This document shows, piece by piece, positions 49,548 through 57,486 of a stretch of 64,000 nucleotides of DNA (position 1 is the stretch's first letter; the number at the start of each line of letters is the position of its first letter). Under the pieces are notes generated by a model that had not been told where the DNA came from, ran no database searches, and saw only the letters and a program-made list of their open reading frames with translations. The translations under genes were made by a program, and so were the position numbers. Location of the stretch: assembly GCA_045130235.1 (NCBI GenBank), contig JBGUPJ010000021.1:186001-250000 (forward strand), written 5' to 3'. Source of the stretch: UBA1756 sp045130235. Its GTDB lineage: Bacteria > Bacteroidota > Bacteroidia > Bacteroidales > WCHB1-69.

Positions 49548-51191
49548 ATGATGATGAAAAGATGGCTTCAAGTTTTGTTTTTGGGATGGATGCTGGCGCA
49601 GAGCTTCGGCCTTGTTGCGCAGCAGGTGCTGGATGATGAAGAACGGAAACGCCAAATTTCTTATATTCAGAATGATACCATCCCCGTAGAAATTGAAGAG
49701 GTCTCCAATGTCATCAATACGCAGTTCTCCGAGTATAATGGTGTGCTATTCCCGGATTCTTCTTTTTTCTTTTCATCGCTTCGCCCTGAAAGTGAGGATG
49801 ATTATGGTGATATTTTCGAACAGTTTTGGACTACCCGCATCTATCGGAGCCAGCTCACGGTAGGCGGTTTCTCGAAGCCGGTATCGGTTTCGCCATTGGT
49901 CAACGATAACAAATATTATAATTGTGGAGTTACTTTTAATGATGATAGAACTTTGATGATTTTTGCCCGTTGTTTGCGTGATTCGGGTAAAAAACTCCAG
50001 TGCTCGCTTTGGCGTAGTGATTGGAAATCAGGACATTGGAACAAACCTCAACAGCTGAATCGCCGCATCAATCTGCCGGGTACTACCACCACCCAGCCGA
50101 ACTGGGTGGATGCGGGCGAGTATAGTGTACTCTATTTCGTTTCCGACCGTCCCCGTGGCTTCGGCGAACTCGATATCTGGTATTCCATCTATCAAAACAA
50201 TCATTTCGACGACCCAATCAATGCCGGCAGCGTGGTCAATACGCCCGACAATGAAATCACGCCTTTTTATGATAAAAACAACGGCCGACTTTACTTTAGC
50301 TCAGATGGAACTCATTTGACAATAGGAGGTTACGATGTTTTTTATACCGAAGGGGCTTTGTCGAAATGGACTGCTCCTACCAATATAGGTGTTCCCATCA
50401 ACTCCACTGCCAACGACATCTATTTTACCGTTAATCGGCACGATAAGGGTGGTTATTTTGCCTCCAATCGTCCGAAAAATCCGGAAGACGATGCCGATAC
50501 CTGTTGCACCGATTTATATCATTATCAATGGTTGGAAAGAGAAGAAGTTGTTGATAATAAAGAAGATATAATTGTCGCTGATACGGTCTCTGTGCAGGAA
50601 AAGGCGACGATGTTGTTGCCTATTACCCTTTATTTTCATAATGATGAGCCTGATCCGAGCACAACGGCCACCACTACCACCCGCAATTACAGAAGCACGC
50701 TGGCCGACTATATCGCTCTGAAAGAGACTTATAAGACCGAGTATTCCCGCGGGTTGAAAGGAGAGGATGCGGAGCTTGCGCGACAGAAAATTGAGCGCTT
50801 TTTCACTGATTCGGTGGAAAATGGTTTTCGGAAATTGGAGGAGTTTTCACAGCTGCTGCTGTCGGACTTGTCGGCGGGGAATAGCGTCACCATCACCGTG
50901 TGTGGATTTGCAAGTCCTTTACATAAAGCAGATTACAATTTGGCGCTTTCGTCTCGGCGTATCGCTTCTTTTGTCAATTATCTGAAAGAATATAAACAAG
51001 GCGTCTTCTTGCCCTATCTGTCGGGGTCAGCCGCTAACAGGCTTGTCATTGTCAGCGAGCCGGAAGGCTCTTCCAAGGCGGCGCGGGAGGTCAGCGACAA
51101 CCCCAACGACAAGCGCAATTCGGTGTATAGCATTTCCGCTTCGTTGGAGCGCAAGATTCAGGTTACCCGATACGAGGTGGAGCCGCGCTAA
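49548..51191 (+). CDS. PD40 beta-propeller/OmpA-type envelope protein
   Basis: The 547-residue product has a signal peptide (MMMKRWLQVLFLGWMLAQSF), a propeller-like region with PD40 strands (LYFVSDRPRGFGELDIWYS, GRLYFSSDGTHLTIGGYDVF, GGYFASNRPKNP) and a C-terminal OmpA-like peptidoglycan-binding module (VTITVCGFASPLHKADYNLALSSRRI). PD40/OmpA proteins such as PorE link the T9SS to the cell wall; this one lacks an obvious TPR region, so it is not a full PorE. It is tightly coupled to the porP part. Its stop codon overlaps that of the convergent nnr gene. Confidence 0.85.
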   Translation: MMMKRWLQVLFLGWMLAQSFGLVAQQVLDDEERKRQISYIQNDTIPVEIEEVSNVINTQFSEYNGVLFPDSSFFFSSLRPESEDDYGDIFEQFWTTRIYRSQLTVGGFSKPVSVSPLVNDNKYYNCGVTFNDDRTLMIFARCLRDSGKKLQCSLWRSDWKSGHWNKPQQLNRRINLPGTTTTQPNWVDAGEYSVLYFVSDRPRGFGELDIWYSIYQNNHFDDPINAGSVVNTPDNEITPFYDKNNGRLYFSSDGTHLTIGGYDVFYTEGALSKWTAPTNIGVPINSTANDIYFTVNRHDKGGYFASNRPKNPEDDADTCCTDLYHYQWLEREEVVDNKEDIIVADTVSVQEKATMLLPITLYFHNDEPDPSTTATTTTRNYRSTLADYIALKETYKTEYSRGLKGEDAELARQKIERFFTDSVENGFRKLEEFSQLLLSDLSAGNSVTITVCGFASPLHKADYNLALSSRRIASFVNYLKEYKQGVFLPYLSGSAANRLVIVSEPEGSSKAAREVSDNPNDKRNSVYSISASLERKIQVTRYEVEPR

Positions 51192-52744
51192 TCCCTTACT
51201 TTTTTGAAGGCTTTTCCGATGTTATGGCAGATGTCGGAGGCGATGAGGCTTTCCTCAGACTCGTGCTCCAAGGCGAGGTCGCCGGCCAGTCCGTGCAGAT
51301 AGGCCGCCAAGATGGCCGAAACTTCGGGTAGCTGGGTGCGGGCCATCAGTCCGAGCAGCAGTCCGGTCAGCACGTCGCCGCTGCCTGCAGTGGCCATGCC
51401 TGCGTTGCCGGTGGGGATGATGACCATCCGACAGCCCCACTTCTCGTCGGGAACTGCCACCACGCTGTTGTGCCCCTTCAGGATGACCGTTACCTGATAT
51501 CGCATCACCCACTGTTTCAGCCGTATCATACGGTCGGTTTGACTGTCGCAGGGTCCCGCTAACCGCTCAAACTCCTTCACATGCGGAGTGAGTATGGAGC
51601 GAGGAGGAAGATCGGCAAGAAGGGTTTTGTTGTGGGCTAAAAGGTTGAGGGCATCGGCATCAAAAATGATAGGGGAGCGCACTTCCGAAAGCAGCGACTT
51701 GAGCAGCGCTTCGCTCTTCTGCGATTGTCCGATGCCCGGGCCGATGGCGATGGCATTCAAACCATTCATCTCCTCCCAGTAGCATACCGACACGCACTCT
51801 TCACACGGGTCGGGATCGAGGATGGCCTCTGGCAATGCAATGGGCAGCGCTTCAATTACATTGGGGGTGGAGTGTACCGTGAGTTTGCCGCCCCCGCCCC
51901 GTAAAGCTGACGTCGCACTGAGAATGGCTGCTCCCGGCATCTTCTTTGAACCCGCAATCAGCAAGGCGTGACCGAAAGTGCCTTTGTTGGAGAACTTTTC
52001 GGTGGGGGTGGCACTCAGCATCAGCTTCACCATCTCGGCGGTGCAAACCTGTATGGCATCTTCGCAAAGTAGGTCTGTTTCTTTCACGCTTTCAGGAAGT
52101 TGTAGGCCGATGTCGATCACGCTTACTTCTCCCACGCTGCTGCGGTTGGCTGGCAGCAGGAACTCCCATTTCATGAACTGGAAAGTGAAGGTGTGGGTGG
52201 CTCTTACATGAGCTGCGGTGTACGGTGTGTGCTCGTCGCAAAAGAAGCCGCTGGGTGCATCTACTGCAACAATTTCGCTGAAATGGTAGTTGATGAAACG
52301 GATGACATCGCGAAACTTCCCATCCACGGGACGGCTGAGACCGATGCCGAACAGCGCGTCAATGCAGAGAGTATCGTTGAAATCGTGCTGCTGCAGGGTG
52401 GTTTCGTCGAAAGGCGCAAGGTGGGCGTTAGAGAGGTTCAGCTGTTGGAAACGCTGCAGGTTAGTTTGGAACTCTTCGGTGCGTTTTTTGTCGAAAGAGC
52501 AGTCGATGACGAAAACCTCGATGGACTTTTGTGCCAGCAGGCGGGCGATGACGAGGCCGTCGCCGCCGTTGTTGCCGGGACCGCAGAAAAGGTAGATGCT
52601 GCGTAAGCTATTCGGGTTCAGGGTTTCGGAGAGGTGCTCCACGAAGCGGGTGCCCGCCCGTTCCATCAGGTCGATGGAGGCGATGGGTTCGGTGTCCATC
52701 GTCTGGCGTTCGCTCTCTCGTATTTGGTTAGTGGTGAGAATCAT
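51188..52744 (-). CDS. nnr: bifunctional NAD(P)H-hydrate epimerase/dehydratase
   Basis: The 518-residue enzyme repairs damaged NAD(P)H hydrates. The N-terminal YjeF_N epimerase domain has SIDLMERAG, IYLFCGPGNNGGDGLVIARL and DALFGIGLSRPVDG. The C-terminal ADP-dependent dehydratase has FGHALLIAGSKKMPGAAILS, AIAIGPGIGQSQKSE, ILTPHVKEFERLAG and GNAGMATAGSGDVLTGLLLG. The start at 52744 (MILTTNQIRE) fits the family; the in-frame ATG at 52777 adds 11 residues of no match. The gene follows ftsK leftward. Confidence 0.95.
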   Translation of the reverse strand: MILTTNQIRESERQTMDTEPIASIDLMERAGTRFVEHLSETLNPNSLRSIYLFCGPGNNGGDGLVIARLLAQKSIEVFVIDCSFDKKRTEEFQTNLQRFQQLNLSNAHLAPFDETTLQQHDFNDTLCIDALFGIGLSRPVDGKFRDVIRFINYHFSEIVAVDAPSGFFCDEHTPYTAAHVRATHTFTFQFMKWEFLLPANRSSVGEVSVIDIGLQLPESVKETDLLCEDAIQVCTAEMVKLMLSATPTEKFSNKGTFGHALLIAGSKKMPGAAILSATSALRGGGGKLTVHSTPNVIEALPIALPEAILDPDPCEECVSVCYWEEMNGLNAIAIGPGIGQSQKSEALLKSLLSEVRSPIIFDADALNLLAHNKTLLADLPPRSILTPHVKEFERLAGPCDSQTDRMIRLKQWVMRYQVTVILKGHNSVVAVPDEKWGCRMVIIPTGNAGMATAGSGDVLTGLLLGLMARTQLPEVSAILAAYLHGLAGDLALEHESEESLIASDICHNIGKAFKKVRD

Positions 52745-52821
52745 GGTGGTGAAATTTGAGGATCGCTGCGTTCGCATATGTGCGATGATTAGTTTTCAAT
52801 TTTCAATTTTCCATTTTCCAT

Positions 52822-55407
52822 TTAAATCAGTCCCATACTCTGGAAAATCATCCGCAGCTCTTCAGCGGTTTTCACTTTCACCTCGCGGACTTTGCTGCCC
52901 ACGGCGGGACCCACAATCTTGAACTCTTCGAGCTGGTCCATGATACGGCCGGCGCGGGCGTAGCCGAGCTTCATCTTGCGCTGCAACAGCGAGGTAGAGC
53001 CCATCTGCGTCTCTACGATGAGGGTGGCGGCGTCCATGAAGCAAGAGTCGATCTCGTTGGGATTCACGGGCTCGTCGTCGCCTCTGCCGGTGGTCTCTTC
53101 CACGTATTCGGGGAGGAGGAACGGCTCGGGATATCCCTGCTGGTCGGCGATGAAGCGGGTGAGGGCCTCCACTTCCGGCGTGTCGATGAAGGCGCACTGG
53201 AGGCGCACCAAGTCGCTGCCGGTGGAGAGCAGCATGTCGCCCTTGCCGATGAGCTGGTTGGCACCGCTGCCGTCGAGGATGGTGCGCGAGTCCACAATGG
53301 AGGTGACACGGAAGGCTATACGGCTCGGGAAGTTGGCCTTGATGACACCCGTGATGATGTTGACCGACGGACGCTGCGTAGCGATGATGAGGTGGATGCC
53401 GATGGCACGTGCCAGCTGGGCCAGACGGGCGATGGGCGTCTCCACCTCGCGGCCTGCGGTCATGATGAGGTCACCGAACTCGTCGATAACCAGCACGATG
53501 TAAGGCAGATAGCGGTGGCCGTTGGTGGGGGAGAGCTTGCGCTGGCAGAACTTGGTGTTGTACTCTTTGATGTTGCGCACCTGCGCCAGCTGCAGCAGGT
53601 CGTAGCGGGCATCCATCTCCGCACACAGAGAGTTGAGCGTGTAGATGACCTTCTTCACATCGGTGATGATCGGGTTGTCGGCACCGGGCAGCATGGCCAA
53701 ATAGTGCCGCTCAATAATCGAATAGAGCGTGAACTCCACCTTCTTCGGGTCGATGAGCACGAACTTCAGTTCTGACGGGTGCTTCTTGTAAAGAAGCGAG
53801 GCGATGATGGCGTTCAGTCCCACGGATTTTCCCTGTCCGGTGGCACCGGCCATGAGCAGGTGCGGCATCTTGGCAAGGTCGGCCACAAACGGCTCGTTGC
53901 TGATGGTCTTGCCGAGACCGATGGGCAGTTCGTACTTGTTGTTCTGGAACTTGTCGGAGTCGAGGATGTCCTTCATCGGCACAATCTGCGGGTTGGCGTT
54001 CGGCACCTCGATGCCGATGGTACCCTTGCCGGGAATGGGCGCGATGATACGGATGCCGAGGGCGGCGAGGCTCAATGCGATGTCGTCCTCCAGATTCTTG
54101 ATTTTGCTGATGCGCACGCCTTCGGCGGGTACGATCTCATACAGGGTGACGGTGGGTCCGATGGTGGCGAAAATCTTCTTGATCTCGATGCCGAAACTCT
54201 TGAGTGTCTTTTCAATACGGTCTTTTTTTTCGTGCAGCTCCTGCATCTTGGCGGTCTCGTTAATGACCGCGGGCTGATAGTCGAGTAGCAGGTCGGTGGT
54301 GGGGAACTGGTAGTGCGAGAGGTCGAGGCGCGGGTCGTAGTCCTCCAACGGCAGTTGGGGAGTCTCCGCTGGCGTTTCCTCGGGCACCGCTTGCTCGTCG
54401 CTGACCTCTTCGGTAGCAGGCGTTTCAGTTCCCGCTGGGGTAGCGGTTCCTTTTGCGTTATTGATGACGATATCGAAGGGTACCTCTGAAGCAGGCTCTT
54501 CGTGTTTGGGTTTCGCAGTCTCACCGCCGCTGAGGTCGATGGTGTTGTTGTCGTACTCCTTCGACAGTCCTCCTAATTCCTCAATATACTGACCGGGCAG
54601 CTCTTCAGTCTCACGCTGCTCTTCTCCCTTTTTGCGTTTTTTCTTCCCTTTGCCAGCAACGCTCTCGTTATCATCTTCATCATCATTGTTGTCATCATCT
54701 TCCTCCTCTTGATTTTGCCGCCGTTCGGCCCTTCTTTCCTTTATTTTTTCAAAAGCTTTCGCAAAAACAGAAGGAGAAATGTTGTAGCAGAGGAAGAGGA
54801 TGATAAGGAGAAGGGCGAGAAGGATGAAGAATGAACCGATACCACCGGTGATTCTCACTAACCATCCGGTGACCAAAATGCCCAACCCACCAGCGGGAAA
54901 TTCTGAAGAATTGGCATTGATGCCCTTCGAGCCGACTTGGAAATAGGCGAGGAACATCGAAAGCCAAACCATAGATACGAATATGGTGGTGATGATCCAA
55001 ATGCGTCTTTTCCGTTTCTCTTGGTCCTCTTTTTCCTTTTCTTTTCTGAAAGTGAGTTTTGTTCCAATGAGTAGCGTGATGACGGGGATGCCGATGGCGA
55101 AAAAACCTAGCAAAATGTTGCAGAAGAAAATTCCAAGGTATGCCCCCATGCCACGGCACAAGTTGCCGGCACTCTCTGCGTTGCCCTGCACGTAGGCTTC
55201 GTCGGCGGTATGCGTGAACCAAAACGACAAGATGGAGACAAAGGTGATGATGGAGAAAAGTAGGAGCAGAATGCCAATGATTCTATTCCAGTGCTCTTGT
55301 GTGAGACGCTTTGTGGATGAACTTCCCCCTTTTTTTGCGCTGCCTCCCTTTGTTTTATTGCTGTTCTTTGTACTCTTAACCGACTGGTTTTTCGTTGCAA
55401 CGTACAT
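52822..55407 (-). CDS. ftsK: DNA translocase FtsK/SpoIIIE
   Basis: The 861-residue septal DNA pump has N-terminal membrane helices (~40-215, four or five), a long acidic and repeat-like linker (~225-370), a RecA-type motor with Walker A AGATGQGKSVGLN near residue 520 and Walker B YIVLVIDEFGDLI, ATQRPSVNIITGVIKANFPS, and a C-terminal gamma winged helix (SLLQRKMKLGYARAGRIMDQL) that reads polar DNA motifs. It moves chromosome ends across the division septum to the dif site. It is preceded by a promoter box. Confidence 0.96.
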   Translation of the reverse strand: MYVATKNQSVKSTKNSNKTKGGSAKKGGSSSTKRLTQEHWNRIIGILLLLFSIITFVSILSFWFTHTADEAYVQGNAESAGNLCRGMGAYLGIFFCNILLGFFAIGIPVITLLIGTKLTFRKEKEKEDQEKRKRRIWIITTIFVSMVWLSMFLAYFQVGSKGINANSSEFPAGGLGILVTGWLVRITGGIGSFFILLALLLIILFLCYNISPSVFAKAFEKIKERRAERRQNQEEEDDDNNDDEDDNESVAGKGKKKRKKGEEQRETEELPGQYIEELGGLSKEYDNNTIDLSGGETAKPKHEEPASEVPFDIVINNAKGTATPAGTETPATEEVSDEQAVPEETPAETPQLPLEDYDPRLDLSHYQFPTTDLLLDYQPAVINETAKMQELHEKKDRIEKTLKSFGIEIKKIFATIGPTVTLYEIVPAEGVRISKIKNLEDDIALSLAALGIRIIAPIPGKGTIGIEVPNANPQIVPMKDILDSDKFQNNKYELPIGLGKTISNEPFVADLAKMPHLLMAGATGQGKSVGLNAIIASLLYKKHPSELKFVLIDPKKVEFTLYSIIERHYLAMLPGADNPIITDVKKVIYTLNSLCAEMDARYDLLQLAQVRNIKEYNTKFCQRKLSPTNGHRYLPYIVLVIDEFGDLIMTAGREVETPIARLAQLARAIGIHLIIATQRPSVNIITGVIKANFPSRIAFRVTSIVDSRTILDGSGANQLIGKGDMLLSTGSDLVRLQCAFIDTPEVEALTRFIADQQGYPEPFLLPEYVEETTGRGDDEPVNPNEIDSCFMDAATLIVETQMGSTSLLQRKMKLGYARAGRIMDQLEEFKIVGPAVGSKVREVKVKTAEELRMIFQSMGLI

Positions 55408-55444
55408 ATAATGAAATAATTAAACCTAATTATAAAAATTATCG

Positions 55445-55452
55445 CAAAGGTA
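55445..55452 (-). promoter_or_regulatory. -7 promoter box of ftsK
   Basis: TACCTTTG on the minus strand, matching TAnnTTTG, 37 bases before the ftsK ATG. Confidence 0.6.
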
Positions 55453-55554
55453 TGCAATTTGCGGGGATTTTTTTGCGTTGAAAAAAGAAGAATTTCAACA
55501 TTATGATGTTTGAAAAATTCATGGAAAATGTTGGCGCAAATGGTGTATCAATTG

Positions 55555-55562
55555 TAATTTTG
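55555..55562 (+). promoter_or_regulatory. -7 promoter box of the exbB-exbD-tonB set
   Basis: TAATTTTG, matching TAnnTTTG, 29 bases before the ExbB-type ATG. Confidence 0.65.
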
Positions 55563-55591
55563 CAAAAAATTAAAGAATAAAGTTTAGTATC

Positions 55592-56263
55592 ATGAATGTG
55601 TTGTTTTTATTAGATGCTGTAAAGCCTACTGAAGAAAAAATCCCCTTTTTCAAACTGGTTTTTGCTCCCGCAAGTCTGTGGATTATGATTCCATTGATTC
55701 TGATGTTGTTATGGGTGATTTATGTGTTCATAGAACGCTGGCTTACATTGTCGGAAGCTTCGAAGGTGGATCGCAATTTTATGAACAATATCAAGGATTT
55801 CATCCATGAAGGGAGATTCGATTCAGCATTAGCTCTTTGCAAGGGCAATGCCTCTCCGCTCGCACGGATGATTGAGAAGGGTATTTCACGTATTGGCAAG
55901 CCGCTGGGTGACATCTCCACCGCCATCGAGAACACCGGTCAGCTGGAGGTGCAGCGCCTCGAAAAACGACTTTCCTCTATCGCCACCATCTCGGGTATCG
56001 CCCCTATGGTAGGATTTCTCGGTACGGTCACCGGTATGATTTCCGCTTTCCATACCATGGCCAGCAACCCCAATAATGTCAATGTCGGTGATTTGTCGGG
56101 TGGTATTTATACCGCTATGATTACTACGGTAGGAGGTCTTATCGTGGGTATCATCGCCTACGTGTTTTATAATATTTTGGTGGATAAGGTTTCCTCTCTG
56201 ATACACCAGCTTGAAGGGAACACCACCGAGTTTATGGATCTTCTCAACGAACCCGGCAAATAG
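55592..56263 (+). CDS. exbB: MotA/TolQ/ExbB proton-channel family protein
   Basis: The 223-residue inner-membrane protein has a first hydrophobic helix (SLWIMIPLILMLLWVIYVFI) and two C-terminal helices (ISGIAPMVGFLGTVTGMISA; YTAMITTVGGLIVGIIAYVF) with the family motif LGTVTGMI. It should form the proton channel that powers TonB. It is followed by exbD-type and tonB-type genes with spacings of 18 and 19 bases, so the three form one operon. Confidence 0.93.
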   Translation: MNVLFLLDAVKPTEEKIPFFKLVFAPASLWIMIPLILMLLWVIYVFIERWLTLSEASKVDRNFMNNIKDFIHEGRFDSALALCKGNASPLARMIEKGISRIGKPLGDISTAIENTGQLEVQRLEKRLSSIATISGIAPMVGFLGTVTGMISAFHTMASNPNNVNVGDLSGGIYTAMITTVGGLIVGIIAYVFYNILVDKVSSLIHQLEGNTTEFMDLLNEPGK

Positions 56264-56281
56264 CCCTAAAATTTCCGAACT

Positions 56282-56743
56282 ATGGCTATCAAATCCCGTC
56301 ATAATAAGAAAATTGAACCCAACATGTCGTCCATGTCCGACTTGGTGTTCTTGCTGCTGATTTTTTTCGTCATCACCTCAACGCTGGTGTCTCCGAATAT
56401 GATTAGCGTGGACCTCCCCTCCAGTGATGCAGCGCCGCAGGAACAAAATGCCAATCTTACGGTGTATGTGGACTCGCTTCAGACATTCCATGTTACTCCC
56501 GATAGTCCGGAAGACCAAGGTACAACCTCTCTTGACACTTTGGGCGCACAACTGCGTTTGGCAATGGATCAGGATCAGTCTGAACAACATGTTGTTATCT
56601 TGCGTGCCCACAAAGATGTGCCGGTGCAGTGCATGGTGGATTTGATGGGTGTCATCGCATCGCTGAACAAGGAACGTGAAACCGCTGACCCGCCAAAACC
56701 AAAGTTCAGCATGGCGATGGCCACTGTCTATCCGTCCAATTAA
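56282..56743 (+). CDS. exbD: ExbD/TolR-family biopolymer transport protein
   Basis: The 153-residue product has the N-terminal membrane helix with the key Asp (MSSMSDLVFLLLIFFVITST) and a periplasmic domain ending in QCMVDLMGVIASLNK. It is the partner of the ExbB-type channel and couples the proton gradient to TonB. The spacing and gene order agree with an exbB-exbD-tonB operon. Confidence 0.93.
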   Translation: MAIKSRHNKKIEPNMSSMSDLVFLLLIFFVITSTLVSPNMISVDLPSSDAAPQEQNANLTVYVDSLQTFHVTPDSPEDQGTTSLDTLGAQLRLAMDQDQSEQHVVILRAHKDVPVQCMVDLMGVIASLNKERETADPPKPKFSMAMATVYPSN

Positions 56744-56762
56744 ATCTCAAAATCACCCCGTC

Positions 56763-57476
56763 ATGCATTACGAAGAAAAGAACAAGTACATTTCCGCAGG
56801 GGCCACGGCCTTTTGTTTGGCTGTATTGGTCGTGTTTCTGCTATTGTGTGGTTTCACCCACCTTACTCCGCCCCCTCCGCCTGAGGAGGAGATGATTGTG
56901 GAGGTGCAGGAGATTGAACTGGCCGAGGATATCGTTCTGGATAATGATCCGGGTGGCGGTAATGGTGAAGAGGGCGGTAATTTCAATCCCGAGAATCCGA
57001 AACCTTCACCGGGTAAGCCCGACAAAGCGAAACCTAGTAAGCCTGTTAGTAACCCTACCACCGCAAACCCGGATTCGAAAGCTGTGATCCCGGAGGAAAC
57101 ACCCACCCCGGGGTTTGATATGGGACTTGTAGGAAAAAGTGGTGGTACCACTTCAGGTACCGGCTCTGGCGACAAGACGGGCAAAGGCCTTGGACTTGAC
57201 CACGGACCGGGTACGAATAACGGAAATGGTGGCGGACATGGAGCCGGTTGGGTGAAAAAACCTGACTTTGGAAAGCTATCCGCAGATAAGGATTTCTATT
57301 TTGAGCTCGATTGTACTGTGGATGAAGATGGAAAGGTGATCAGCGTTGGCAAATGTAAGGATACAGGCGCCCCTTCCGCATTGGTAGAGCAGGCAAGAAA
57401 GCTGATTTATGCTGAGGCTAAATACTCCCCTGGACATCCAGGTGTGTATAAAATGGGTGTCACTTTACGGCATTAG
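56763..57476 (+). CDS. TonB-like energy transducer
   Basis: The 237-residue product has one N-terminal membrane helix (GATAFCLAVLVVFLLLCGFT), a Pro/Gly/Glu-rich periplasmic spacer (~30-165, including PPPPPEEEM, PKPSPGKPDKAK and Gly-rich runs) and a short C-terminal domain (FYFELDCTVDEDGKVISVGK, ALVEQARKLIYAEA). It should span the periplasm to energise outer-membrane receptors such as the one at 20526. The ATG at 56763 lies 19 bases after exbD; a longer frame overlaps exbD and is not used. It converges on parC, with ten bases between. Confidence 0.82.
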   Translation: MHYEEKNKYISAGATAFCLAVLVVFLLLCGFTHLTPPPPPEEEMIVEVQEIELAEDIVLDNDPGGGNGEEGGNFNPENPKPSPGKPDKAKPSKPVSNPTTANPDSKAVIPEETPTPGFDMGLVGKSGGTTSGTGSGDKTGKGLGLDHGPGTNNGNGGGHGAGWVKKPDFGKLSADKDFYFELDCTVDEDGKVISVGKCKDTGAPSALVEQARKLIYAEAKYSPGHPGVYKMGVTLRH

Positions 57477-57486
57477 GTATAAAGGG